DNA of 13,502 nt, taken from JBHELG01 sp046263195 (lineage in GTDB: Bacteria; Actinomycetota; Nitriliruptoria; Nitriliruptorales; JAHWKO01). Under the pieces are notes generated by a model, which saw only the letters and a list, made by a program, of their open reading frames with translations, was not told the origin of the DNA and did no database searches. The translations under genes were made by a program, and so were the position numbers. Position 1 is the first letter of the stretch. Every line of letters starts with the position of its first letter. The DNA is taken from positions 1 to 13,502 of the forward strand of contig JBHELG010000132.1 of assembly GCA_046263195.1 (NCBI GenBank). Direction: 5' to 3'. Positions 6,250-13,426 of this stretch are shown in pieces.

Positions 6250-8568
6250 TCACCGCCGGGTCAGTCGCCCCCACAGGCCCTTCACGGCCTGTCGGCCGTT
6301 CGTGAACACGTCAGTCAGGGGTGCTCGCAGCGGTGCCGCTACGCGTGCCGGGCGGCGCACGGAGGCTCGGAGGCTCGCTGTGACCAGCTCCCCGAGCTGT
6401 TCCGCTTCCGCAGCCGCGTCAGCTTCGAGCTCGTCACCGAAGGCTGCCGCCTGCGACAGTTCCGCCAGGCGACGTGCCCGGCTCGGGTCGGCCCTGCCCT
6501 CGGCTGCCCACCGGGTCGCGACCTCGAACGCCGTCTCGGGCGGGCGGCGCCCCACCCCATAGCCTCGCGCGGCCGCGTACACCTGACGCTGGGTGGCGAG
6601 GATCCTTTCTTTCGGCCCGGAGGGAGGGTGGCGCTCGCGGCGTCGCAACAGGACGACCAGTCCCACGAGGGCTCCGAGCGCGGTGAGGATCACCAGGAGG
6701 AACCTGAGGGGACGCCAGGAGGCGGATGCGAGGGGCCCACCATTCTCGACCCCGGGAGGTTGAGGTTGCGGCTCGGATGCCACCTCCTGCGGCGGCTCAG
6801 GCTCGCGGAGGGTGTCCTCCTCCGGCTCTGGTGGTGGCGCGGCCGCCTCGGAGGCGTGGGCTTCCTGCGCCCCGATCGGCACGTCTGGCGCTGCCTCCTG
6901 CTGGCTCGGCACGAGGGTGTCGCGCAGTGCAGGCGTGGGTTCGAACTGGATCCACCCGTAGCCGGGGAAGAGCACTTCGACCCAGGCGTGGGCGTCGTCC
7001 GTGGTCACCACGTATTCGCGCGGTCCGATCTCCTCGCCGAGGCGGAATCCGACGACGACCCGCGACGGCAAGCCTTCGAGACGGAGCATGACCGCCATGG
7101 CCGTCGCGAAATATTCGCAGTAGCCGGTCCGGGTGTTGGTGACGAAGTTGGTCAGTGCCTCGTCGTCGCGTAGCACCGGCACGTTCAACGAGTAGGTGAA
7201 GCGGTTACGGTCGCGGAAGAAGTCCTGTAGGGCGAGGGCCTTGTCGTAGGGGGTGGTTGCGTGCGCTTCGGCGATCACCTCCTCTGCTGTATCCCGCAAG
7301 GTGCGGTAGCTCTGAGGGAGGTCGAGCCATTTCGCATAGCGCAGGCTGTCATACTCCTGGGATCTGATGGACCGCAGCTGTGCGGCGCTGGGGGCCGGCA
7401 CAGCGGATTCCACCCGGTAAGTGAGTCCCGGCATGAGCGCCGGCTCGTCGTCGAGCAGGTCGGAGCTGGCGATGAAGGTCCCCTCCTGGGAGTAGACCAT
7501 TCGCCGTGCTGCCGGCCCCTCGACGCGCAGCGGGTGGTAGACGACCGGCACGAAGACGTTTTCGAGCGAAAGGTTCTCGACCGTCATCTCCACCAGTTCG
7601 CGTTCCTGGATTTCGACCTCAGGCGGGAGGGTGCGGTCGGCCGGCAGCACGTCCTGGGGGGAGAAGGAGCGCTCGTCCGCTGGTCCGAGCCGCCAAGTCG
7701 TCCCGTCGAACGTGTCGAGCCCAGCGAGGCGGAGGTAGAGCGGACGGTCGGCTTGCACCCGCAGGACGTCCCGCGGCTCGGGGAGGTGCAGCCGCCGGGA
7801 GATGTCCACGATGGGCTGGTAGCCCCGGGCGGCACTCGGCATGGCGACGTCGATCCAGGGTTCGTTGCCGTAGCCCGGTAGCAGGCCTGGTGCGGCCGTT
7901 GCGATCAGGACGACCAGAGATGCGAGCGCAAGTCCCGGGGCGTTCAACCGTCCGTGATGCTCCGCCGGTCGATTCCAGCCGACGAGATTCGTGTTCGGTT
8001 CGAGGAGCAGGGCCAGGCTTGCGGCGGCGAGGAAGGGCAACGCCTGGGGCCAGGTGCGCCCCGGCGGCTGGGGGACCGCGAGCGGGAACATCCACAGCGT
8101 GGCCGCGGCCATGATCGCGAGTCCCGGCCGCTTCGCGCGGACGAGAAACTCGTGCACGATGTGGGTGAGCCACCAGCCCCCTGTGGTCAGGATGAGCAGG
8201 AGACCCGGTAGAGGACGTGCCGGCGCCGGCTCCTGAATGAGATCCGAGACCCCCTGCGACCAGAGTCCTGAGAACAGCGACAGGTGGGAGCCCGTCCCCG
8301 CCTCGACGTTGAGCTGGGTGGCGCTCGTGAACGCTGCCCACGCGACGAAGCTGACCAGGGCAGCCGTGAAGGGCCCGGCCCCGAGCCGACGCGAGCCGGC
8401 CGCGGCTGCCAACGCCGAGAGGATCGCGGCCCACAGAAGCGGCCGCCACGCCGAGCCGAGCATGACCTTTTCCACAGAAGCGGTTGTGGCCAGCACAAGC
8501 AGGAGTGCACCCACGGCAGGCAAGGCGTCGCCCCGGCTCTCGCGTCGCTCCTGCGTCGCGCCGCTCAC
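6250..8568 (-). CDS. TgpA-like transglutaminase with DUF3488 and DUF4129-type regions
   Basis: 772-residue membrane protein. Roughly residues 15-230 hold several hydrophobic helices (DUF3488/TgpA N-terminal type). About 245-460 is an exposed linker domain. The transglutaminase-like core has GYCEYFATAMAVMLR (482-496) with nucleophile C484, DDAHAWVEV (524-532) with H527, and GYGWIQFEPTP (536-546), where E543 takes the position of the usual Asp. A Pro/Glu-rich stretch (556-612) is followed by a last helix (about 620-641) and a cytoplasmic DUF4129-like tail. The role is probably remodelling or cross-linking of envelope proteins or peptidoglycan-associated substrates. The GTG start at 8568 has AAGGA 5 nt upstream. 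It is the last gene of the moxR-DUF58-tgpA operon. Its start region is duplicated upstream (8611-8642). Confidence 0.93.
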   Translation of the reverse strand: MSGATQERRESRGDALPAVGALLLVLATTASVEKVMLGSAWRPLLWAAILSALAAAAGSRRLGAGPFTAALVSFVAWAAFTSATQLNVEAGTGSHLSLFSGLWSQGVSDLIQEPAPARPLPGLLLILTTGGWWLTHIVHEFLVRAKRPGLAIMAAATLWMFPLAVPQPPGRTWPQALPFLAAASLALLLEPNTNLVGWNRPAEHHGRLNAPGLALASLVVLIATAAPGLLPGYGNEPWIDVAMPSAARGYQPIVDISRRLHLPEPRDVLRVQADRPLYLRLAGLDTFDGTTWRLGPADERSFSPQDVLPADRTLPPEVEIQERELVEMTVENLSLENVFVPVVYHPLRVEGPAARRMVYSQEGTFIASSDLLDDEPALMPGLTYRVESAVPAPSAAQLRSIRSQEYDSLRYAKWLDLPQSYRTLRDTAEEVIAEAHATTPYDKALALQDFFRDRNRFTYSLNVPVLRDDEALTNFVTNTRTGYCEYFATAMAVMLRLEGLPSRVVVGFRLGEEIGPREYVVTTDDAHAWVEVLFPGYGWIQFEPTPALRDTLVPSQQEAAPDVPIGAQEAHASEAAAPPPEPEEDTLREPEPPQEVASEPQPQPPGVENGGPLASASWRPLRFLLVILTALGALVGLVVLLRRRERHPPSGPKERILATQRQVYAAARGYGVGRRPPETAFEVATRWAAEGRADPSRARRLAELSQAAAFGDELEADAAAEAEQLGELVTASLRASVRRPARVAAPLRAPLTDVFTNGRQAVKGLWGRLTRR
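6273..6292 (+). terminator. Hairpin at the convergent DUF3040/transglutaminase end
   Basis: ACAGGCC (6273-6279) pairs with GGCCTGT (6286-6292) around a 6-nt loop. It lies inside the last codons of the transglutaminase gene and about 40 nt past the DUF3040 stop. No T-run follows on the plus strand. It could help end DUF3040 transcription, but may be only chance pairing in GC-rich coding DNA. Confidence 0.25.
8537..8568. repeat. 32-bp direct repeat, copy at transglutaminase start
   Basis: This copy is identical over 32 bases to 8611-8642. On the minus strand it begins with the GTG start codon of the transglutaminase gene and encodes its first residues, MSGATQERRE. The spacer between the copies is 42 bp and contains a perfect hairpin. 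Confidence 0.95.
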
Positions 8569-8583
8569 GCCATCCTTTCCGTC

Positions 8584-8608
8584 GCCGTCTTAGGGGACCT
8601 AAGACGGC
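8584..8608. repeat. Perfect 11-bp-stem hairpin in DUF58-transglutaminase junction
   Basis: GCCGTCTTAGG (8584-8594) is exactly complementary to CCTAAGACGGC (8598-8608) with a 3-nt loop. In the operon mRNA it would form a strong stem just upstream of the transglutaminase ribosome binding site. There is no U-tract, so it is not a standard intrinsic terminator. Confidence 0.85.
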
Positions 8609-8610
8609 TC

Positions 8611-8642
8611 CTCTCGCGTCGCTCCTGCGTCGCGCCGCTCAC
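8611..8642. repeat. 32-bp direct repeat, copy at DUF58 stop
   Basis: This exact copy of 8537-8568 sits directly at the DUF58 stop codon. On the minus strand its first bases form a GTGA start/stop overlap, which looks like the original coupling junction between the two genes before an insertion or duplication. Confidence 0.95.
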
Positions 8643-9928
8643 TGGGGTTCCGATGTCACTGGCCCAGGTGCGGGGCGGTCGGGACCTGACGTGCGCGAAA
8701 ACGCCGCGACGGACGGGAGGGGACGCAGTGCGAGCTCCTGCCACGAGTCGGCGAGTGCCAGGCCCGGACGATGGACGGTGGCTCGCCAGCCCGCCCCCCG
8801 CAGGGCCGCAAGAGCGAGCTCGGGAGTCTCACGTCCACCTGCACGCCTTCCCCCGCGCTCGCTGGCCGCTGCCACGAGCACGGCGACCTTGCCGCCGAAG
8901 GCTCTGCCTGTCCGCACCATCTCTCTCAGCTCCGCGGGTTCGGGCACAGGGCCGACGCTAACGAGCAGCCCCTCCCCGACTGACCTCTCAGCGAGCGCGC
9001 GCCACAGGGGGGTCAGCGTCGTGGCAGGGATCGGTTGGAGGACAGCGAGGCGCTCGAGGAGGGTCTCCCAGCCCAGAACGACCGGGGGGGCCAGAGGCTC
9101 ACAGCAGAAGCGCAGTTCGTAGCGACGCTCCGAGAGGTGATAAGCGGCACTCGCGGCCGCCGTCACCACCGTCTCGAAGGTGGAGGCCGGGCCGCTGCCG
9201 CCATGGGCGATACGGCGAGCGTCGAGCACGAGCGTCGCCTGTACCTCGAACGGGGACTCCTCCTGCTTGAGCATGAGCTTCCCGCGGTGCGCGGTTGACT
9301 TCCAATGCACCTTGCGGAGGTCATCGCCGCGGACGTACTCACGCACGTTTGCGAACTCCCCGCTCGTGCTCACGGGTCTGGCCGTGCCCTCCGTCGTCGT
9401 GCCCAGCCGGCCGAGTCGCGGCAGGATCGAGGGCAGAGGCAGGACGGGGGGATAGACCACTACCTGCTCGGCATCGTCGAAGCGGAGTGGCCGTTGGGCG
9501 ACCCCGAAAGGGTCGCGCAGGTGCATTCGTGCGGGCCCGACCGTGTGGAGACCGCGTTGTCGGCCCTGAATCGAGTAGCGCATATGCACCGCCCGACCCG
9601 GGCCGAGCGGTTCGAGTACGAAACGGGGAAGAGCTGCGAGAGCGCCCGCAGTCTCATCCTCGAGCAAGAGCAGGGCCGTGGGCAACCAGCCCTCGTTGCG
9701 AATCTCGAGGTCCACCGAGCCCTTCTCGTCGAACCAGAGCCGCGTCGGACGCACATGACGCCAAGACGACAAACGGAGCGAAGCAAGTCGCGTGAAGAGC
9801 ACCGCGAGGGCCACCAGGACCAGGCACGCGAGTGCGGCCATGGAGACCTCGTCGATCCCGAAAGACCGGCCCAGCAGCCACAGGGCGCCTGCGGTCAGCA
9901 ACAGGAGCTTGCCTCGGTCGGTGAGCAT
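8639..9928 (-). CDS. DUF58 domain protein, partner of MoxR
   Basis: 429 residues from ATG 9928. The N-terminus MLTDRGKLLLLTAGALW is typical of the family, with two hydrophobic helices at about 5-20 and 29-47. The extracytoplasmic or peripheral domain follows, and the DUF58 core REYVRGDDLRKVHWKSTAHR (196-215) is clear. DUF58 proteins resemble von Willebrand A-type scaffolds and are encoded beside MoxR ATPases, which are thought to act on them. The frame stays open upstream to at least 10114, so starts at 10033 (ATG) or a GTG about 23 codons before the chosen start cannot be excluded; the chosen start has no strong ribosome binding site. The stop overlaps the duplicated GTG of the downstream junction. 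The last 20 residues are Pro-rich and probably disordered. Confidence 0.9.
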   Translation of the reverse strand: MLTDRGKLLLLTAGALWLLGRSFGIDEVSMAALACLVLVALAVLFTRLASLRLSSWRHVRPTRLWFDEKGSVDLEIRNEGWLPTALLLLEDETAGALAALPRFVLEPLGPGRAVHMRYSIQGRQRGLHTVGPARMHLRDPFGVAQRPLRFDDAEQVVVYPPVLPLPSILPRLGRLGTTTEGTARPVSTSGEFANVREYVRGDDLRKVHWKSTAHRGKLMLKQEESPFEVQATLVLDARRIAHGGSGPASTFETVVTAAASAAYHLSERRYELRFCCEPLAPPVVLGWETLLERLAVLQPIPATTLTPLWRALAERSVGEGLLVSVGPVPEPAELREMVRTGRAFGGKVAVLVAAASERGGRRAGGRETPELALAALRGAGWRATVHRPGLALADSWQELALRPLPSVAAFSRTSGPDRPAPGPVTSEPQ

Positions 9929-10058
9929 TCCCGGCTCGATCAGCTGCGGCCGACTCGGGCGGGAAACCGGAGTGGCGACGGGTCTGCCATGGAGCACGAC
10001 GGCTCCGCCCACGAATGCGACAGGACCGCCCATGACGGTGACGGAAGCGGGAGAGATG
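9929..10058 (-). other. 130-nt gap between moxR and the DUF58 gene
   Basis: This gap is unusually long for the moxR-DUF58 pair, which is often tightly spaced. The DUF58 frame is open throughout, so part of it may be coding if the true start lies upstream. I see no hairpin, ribosome binding site or -10 element that clearly marks a separate transcript. Confidence 0.4.
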
Positions 10059-11039
10059 TCATTCGATGGGAGCGGGAACGCTTGCGACGACCTCTGCCAC
10101 GACCTCCCTCGCATGACGGCCCGCCAGCTGCGACTCCGGACGCAGAATGAGACGATGGGGCAGCAGGTGGGGTGCGAGCGTCTTCACGTCGTCGGGGATC
10201 ACGTAGTCGCGTCCCTGCGTGGCCGCGTAGGCGCGAGATGCGCGCAGAAGAGCGAGTGAGGCTCGGGGGGAGGCCCCGAGCTCGGCATCCTCATGGACCC
10301 GGGTCGCGCGACAGAGCGCAACGATGTAGCGCTCCACCGTCTCGGTGGCATAGACGTCGCGGATCATCTCGATGCTCGCAGCCACGGTCGCCGCGTCAGT
10401 AACTGGCGCAATGGCGGCCAGGCGGTCCCCTCGCCCGTGGGTTCGCAGAATGTCGAGCTCCGCTTCGACGTTCGGATACCCGATTGCGAGTCTCATCATG
10501 AATCGGTCGCGCTGGGCCTCGGGCAAGGGGTAGGTCCCATCAAGCTCGATGGGGTTCTGGGTCGCCATGACGAGGAAAGGCACGCCGAGGGCGTAGGTGA
10601 CGCCGTCCACGGTGACCGTGCGCTCCTCCATGGCCTCCAGCAGGGCCGACTGGGTCTTCGGGCCAGCGCGGTTGATCTCGTCGCCGAGCACGACATTGGC
10701 GAACACCGGGCCGGGCTTGAACTCGAACTCACCCGTATCGGGGTTGAAGATGCTCACACCCGTTACATCGGAGGGCAGCAGGTCGGGCGTGAACTGGATG
10801 CGCTGAACCGAGCAGTCGATCGAACGGGCCAGCGCCTTCGCGAGCAGCGTCTTACCAACGCCGGGGACGTCCTCGATGAGAATGTGCCCCTCGGCGAGCA
10901 GTGCAACGACGGCCAGCCGGATGACACCAGGCTTGCCCTCGACCACCGAGCGCACGTTGGCCTCGATGCGTGCGATGGTTTCCGTGACGAGGTGAAGATC
11001 GAGCCGGGAACGTCGACCGCGCGACATCCCGGCTGCCAT
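10059..11039 (-). CDS. MoxR-family AAA+ ATPase
   Basis: 326 residues, the normal size for MoxR. Walker A is DVPGVGKT (57-64), Walker B VVLGDEINRA (116-125) with D120/E121, sensor 1 MATQNP (158-163), and arginine-finger region EAQRDRF (174-180). The C-terminal lid (about 250-326) contains the SPRASLALLRASRAYAATQGR block typical of MoxR. These cytoplasmic ATPases act as chaperone-like machines on DUF58/VWA partners, and the gene order here fits. The start at 11039 was chosen because family members begin shortly before the LDLHLVTETI helix; ATG 11027 is an alternative, and neither has a strong ribosome binding site. It is the first gene of the operon and divergent from a second TetR gene. Confidence 0.93.
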   Translation of the reverse strand: MAAGMSRGRRSRLDLHLVTETIARIEANVRSVVEGKPGVIRLAVVALLAEGHILIEDVPGVGKTLLAKALARSIDCSVQRIQFTPDLLPSDVTGVSIFNPDTGEFEFKPGPVFANVVLGDEINRAGPKTQSALLEAMEERTVTVDGVTYALGVPFLVMATQNPIELDGTYPLPEAQRDRFMMRLAIGYPNVEAELDILRTHGRGDRLAAIAPVTDAATVAASIEMIRDVYATETVERYIVALCRATRVHEDAELGASPRASLALLRASRAYAATQGRDYVIPDDVKTLAPHLLPHRLILRPESQLAGRHAREVVAEVVASVPAPIE

Positions 11040-11304
11040 TTTCGTCACAACCGCCCCGCTTACCTGAGAGCTACATCCGATCCGCTGCACTGCACCGGCC
11101 CAAGCATGGTAGCCAGCCGAAGAAACTCTGGGAGGAGACGGGAGCGACACGTCTGCTCGTTCGCCTCGAAGACTCCCGGCGAATGGTCCGTCTCCGACCC
11201 CGCAAACGCGGCCTCAGCGCCAGGCCGCTCGCTACTCTGATGACCGGTCACCGGAAACTCCACTCTCGGCCGGTGCGAAGGCAGCGTTAGGACGGCTGGT
11301 CCCA
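11040..11304. promoter_or_regulatory. Divergent moxR/tetR intergenic region with TGACCGGTCA palindrome
   Basis: This 265-bp region has no gene I can support. It holds a perfect 10-bp palindrome, TGACCGGTCA (11241-11250), about 55 nt before the TetR start, which could be an operator. A TTAGGA hexamer (11287-11292) 12 nt before the TetR GTG is a possible -10. Promoter elements for moxR are not clear. Confidence 0.35.
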
Positions 11305-11901
11305 GTGGCAACGAGTGGTCGCCGTCGCGAGACCGCAGCCCGTCTGCGTGATGCCGCACGCCACGTCTTCGCCGAAGTCGGTTATGCGAATGCGCGGGTC
11401 GAGGACATCGTTAGTCGCGCCCGAGTCAGCCACGGCACCTTCTACACCTACTACGACAACAAGGCCGCCGTCCTCGCCGACCTCGTGGACACTGCGGCAG
11501 CCCGCCTCGAGCGGGTCCTTGCCGCCCCTTGGGAGGGTCCGGACGTGCGAGCAGCCCTCGAGCGGGTGATCGGCGAGTTCTTCGCTATCCACAGCGACGA
11601 GGCCGACGTCATGCGTGCCTGGTCCGAAGCCGCAGCGGTGGACGCCGACTTTGCCACCTTGCGCACCGAGCTACGGGCCGGATTCGTCGAAAAGGTCGCG
11701 GCCAACCTCGCCCCGGCGGCCGAGCCCGGCGGGCATGATCCAGGGGCTGCGGCGAGCGCGCTGGTCGCCATGGTCGAGGGCTACGCGAACGAGCACCTCT
11801 CCGGGAAGGCACCGACCCAAATCGTCCGAACCCTGGCAGCGATCTGGTACGGAGGGCTGCTCGGCCTCGCCGACACGGCGGGAAGCGACGGAGATGCGTA
11901 G
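11305..11901 (+). CDS. TetR-family transcriptional regulator (second)
   Basis: 198 residues. The DNA-binding domain is well formed: RLRDAARHVFAEVGYANARV (13-32), then helix-turn-helix EDIVSRARVSHGTFYTYYDNK (33-53). The remainder is an alpha-helical effector domain with no recognised ligand motif. The start is GTG at 11305 without a convincing ribosome binding site (a weak AGGACGG lies at 11290-11296). The gene is divergent from moxR, so it may regulate itself and possibly that operon through the palindrome at 11241. It ends 27 nt before the HNH gene on the same strand and is probably cotranscribed with it. It shares little with the TetR protein at 3147-3761 outside the HTH. Confidence 0.92.
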   Translation: MATSGRRRETAARLRDAARHVFAEVGYANARVEDIVSRARVSHGTFYTYYDNKAAVLADLVDTAAARLERVLAAPWEGPDVRAALERVIGEFFAIHSDEADVMRAWSEAAAVDADFATLRTELRAGFVEKVAANLAPAAEPGGHDPGAAASALVAMVEGYANEHLSGKAPTQIVRTLAAIWYGGLLGLADTAGSDGDA

Positions 11902-11928
11902 ACTCCCCGCGACCGTCGGGAGCCTTCC

Positions 11929-12546
11929 GTGACCGATCTGGGAGCGTCGAGCGCAGCAGGCGGTGCCAGCCTGTCGCCCGAGCGCGTACCTTCCTCCCCG
12001 GTCACTGCCGGACCGGCCCTCGTTCTCAATGCCTCCATGGAACCGCTCGCGGTCATCTCCGCCAGGCGGGCGGTCGTGCTCGTGCTGTCGAGCAGAGCCG
12101 AGGTGATACACGAGGATGGGGCGTGGTTCCGCTCCGAACGGTTGATGCTGCGGGCCCCCACCGTCGTGCGGCTCACCCGTTTCGTACGGGTGCCACGACG
12201 AACGCATTCGGGGCTGTCACGGCGGGCCGTGTTCCTAAGAGACGGTGGTCGCTGCCAGTACTGCGGAGGGCCCGCCGAGGACGTCGACCACGTCGTCCCA
12301 CGCAGCCGTGGCGGCCCCCACCACTGGGAGAATGTCGTGGCCGCCTGTCGACGCTGCAACGCCGCAAAGCAGGACCGCACCCCCATTGAGGCCGGCCTCA
12401 CGCTGAATGCGGCACCGAAGGTGCCACCGCCCGCATTCTGGCTGGTGGTCCGTGCCGGGAAGGCGGGCGAGCACTGGTGGCCCTACTTGTTGCCCTATCT
12501 TGGACAGCGGTGGGGCGAGATGCTCTCAACTGTCGAGCCGGGCTGA
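11929..12546 (+). CDS. HNH endonuclease family protein
   Basis: 205 residues. The N-terminal region has ALVLNASMEPLAVISARRAV (30-49), a hallmark of a stand-alone chromosomal HNH family common in actinobacteria. The HNH fold is complete: zinc Cys pair CQYC (109-112), DHVVPRSRGG (120-129) with catalytic H121, WENVVAAC (133-140) with the central Asn N135, and the second pair CRRCN (140-144). It is likely a metal-dependent nicking or cleaving nuclease; the biological role of this family is not established. GGGAG (11918-11922) supports the GTG start at 11929. No transposase, intron or phage genes are nearby, so it does not look mobile. It follows the TetR gene in an apparent two-gene operon. Confidence 0.92.
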   Translation: MTDLGASSAAGGASLSPERVPSSPVTAGPALVLNASMEPLAVISARRAVVLVLSSRAEVIHEDGAWFRSERLMLRAPTVVRLTRFVRVPRRTHSGLSRRAVFLRDGGRCQYCGGPAEDVDHVVPRSRGGPHHWENVVAACRRCNAAKQDRTPIEAGLTLNAAPKVPPPAFWLVVRAGKAGEHWWPYLLPYLGQRWGEMLSTVEPG

Positions 12547-12573
12547 CACCAGTACTTCCGCGAGGGGTGGTCC

Positions 12574-12732
12574 TCACTCGTCCTCCTCTTCTTGTTCACC
12601 CCCGTCTTGCTGCATCTGGCCGTCCTCGCCGTTCTCATCGCCGCCTTCCTCGCAGCCAGCCAAGCCCATGAGCGTGACAGCCGCCATTCCTAGCGCAGCC
12701 GCCCGGAGTCGAGTCATATGTCGCAGTCCCAT
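12574..12732 (-). CDS. Small acidic lipoprotein
   Basis: 52 residues. The start RHMTRLRAAAL gives a basic n-region, a hydrophobic stretch runs to residue 25, and a lipobox LAGC has its lipidated cysteine at C27. The mature part is only 26 residues, almost entirely Glu, Asp, Gly, Gln and Asn. AAGGGG (12738-12743), 5 nt before the ATG at 12732, supports this start; an internal ATG at 12717 would still give a full signal peptide. The function is unknown. A mature chain this short and acidic could bind cations or simply be a surface-exposed tether. It lies downstream of the alpha/beta hydrolase on the same strand and converges on the HNH gene. Confidence 0.7.
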   Translation of the reverse strand: MGLRHMTRLRAAALGMAAVTLMGLAGCEEGGDENGEDGQMQQDGGEQEEEDE

Positions 12733-12758
12733 GCCGGCCCCTTGTGTGCGCCCCCGGC

Positions 12759-12789
12759 CCCTAACCCACTTCTCGCAGACCTCTGGCAA
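12759..12789 (-). promoter_or_regulatory. Candidate promoter for the acidic lipoprotein
   Basis: On the minus strand TTGCCA (12784-12789) matches the -35 consensus at five of six positions. TTAGGG (12759-12764) is a fair -10, but the 19-bp spacer is long. It lies in the gap behind the hydrolase gene, so the lipoprotein may have its own transcript. Confidence 0.3.
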
Positions 12790-12790
12790 G

Positions 12791-13420
12791 CTATCCCGCC
12801 GGGGGTGTCTTGGCGGCCCAGTTGCTGACAGCAGCCGATACGCGACGATCCAAGACCAGCCCCCAGTGCTCGAGGTCCTCCAACTCGACCGCATCGCCAT
12901 GGTAGGCCTCCGCTATGAGACGCCCACGCTCATCGGGGAAGTCCCGCCCGTAGACGACCAGGGTCGGGCACGGAAGTGGACCAACGGAGATGCCTCGTTT
13001 GCGCTCCGATCGTGCAAAGGAGGACTCGGGCCGGGCCCGAATGCCGTCCGGGAACGGGCCGTACACGGCTTCGGGGTCAAACGCACCAGGACGAGGGGTT
13101 ACCGTCTCGTCGCAGCCTTGAACCTCGGCAGGCGGGCTCGGTTCGAGAAGCGCGAGCCAGCCTGGACGTAGCTGCCGAGCAGCCAGCATCGCTACCAGGC
13201 CGCCCATGCTCCAGCCGCAGATGAGGAGGGGAGGACGGGCTCGACGACCCTCGGCGACGGCCCGGGCCGCGTAGTCCGTCATGCTGGCGGTCTCGATTCG
13301 TAGGCCCTCCTGCAGGTCGACCGGAACGAAGTGCGAGTCGGGGAAGTACTCCTCCCAGCCAGTGAAGATCCCCGGACCGCTGCCGGCGCCGTGCAGCAGG
13401 AGAACCGAACCTGGTTGCAT
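12791..13420 (-). CDS. Alpha/beta hydrolase
   Basis: 209 residues of single-domain alpha/beta-hydrolase fold. The oxyanion-hole segment LLLHGAGSGPG (7-17) follows the first strand. The nucleophile elbow is GWSMGG (69-74) with S71, the acid is probably D160 in VVYGRDFPD (156-163), and the histidine is H185 in EHWGLVLD (184-191). The triad is therefore complete. The substrate cannot be told; carboxylester or thioester hydrolysis is typical. No signal peptide is present. I chose the ATG at 13420 because TATCAT lies exactly 6 nt before it, as in a leaderless promoter, and the first strand begins immediately. A GTG at 13474 would add 18 residues. It is followed after 58 nt by the lipoprotein gene. 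Confidence 0.85.
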   Translation of the reverse strand: MQPGSVLLLHGAGSGPGIFTGWEEYFPDSHFVPVDLQEGLRIETASMTDYAARAVAEGRRARPPLLICGWSMGGLVAMLAARQLRPGWLALLEPSPPAEVQGCDETVTPRPGAFDPEAVYGPFPDGIRARPESSFARSERKRGISVGPLPCPTLVVYGRDFPDERGRLIAEAYHGDAVELEDLEHWGLVLDRRVSAAVSNWAAKTPPAG

Positions 13421-13426
13421 AATGGG

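Larger units (their letters stand above)
8565..8642 (-). other. 25-codon mini-ORF created by the start-region duplication
   Basis: GTG at 8642 overlaps the DUF58 stop codon (GTGA), and the ORF ends at a TGA (8567-8565) that overlaps the transglutaminase GTG start. It begins with the same ten residues, MSGATQERRE, then diverges through the hairpin. It bridges the two genes without a gap and could keep ribosomes moving from one to the other. As a protein it is probably without function. Confidence 0.4.

Noticed and set aside
6151..7173. Long plus-strand ORF (340 codons) opposite the transglutaminase C-terminus
   Set aside because: It overlaps both DUF3040 and the transglutaminase gene, which have clear family motifs; no domain or ribosome binding site is seen.
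8584..8608. Intrinsic terminator between DUF58 and transglutaminase genes
   Set aside because: The stem is strong, but it is not followed by a T-run on either strand, and the genes appear coupled.
8537..8642. CRISPR-like pair of repeats
   Set aside because: There are only two copies, both at gene ends and partly coding, with no further repeats, cas genes or spacer-sized regularity.
9305..10150. Long plus-strand ORF opposite DUF58 and the end of moxR
   Set aside because: Antisense shadow; it crosses two real genes and encodes no recognisable protein.
10293..11240. Long plus-strand ORF opposite moxR
   Set aside because: The minus strand has full Walker A/B and sensor motifs; the plus-strand translation is low-information.
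11107..11240. Short ORFs in the moxR-tetR intergenic region
   Set aside because: No ribosome binding site, motif or hydrophobic pattern supports them.
11929..12546. HNH protein as part of a mobile intron, phage or defence island
   Set aside because: No transposase, reverse transcriptase, terminase or methylase lies nearby; the N-terminal motif matches a chromosomal actinobacterial family.
12407..13171. Plus-strand ORF of 254 codons over the lipoprotein and hydrolase region
   Set aside because: It overlaps the HNH gene end and runs antisense to a hydrolase with a full catalytic triad; no domain is visible.
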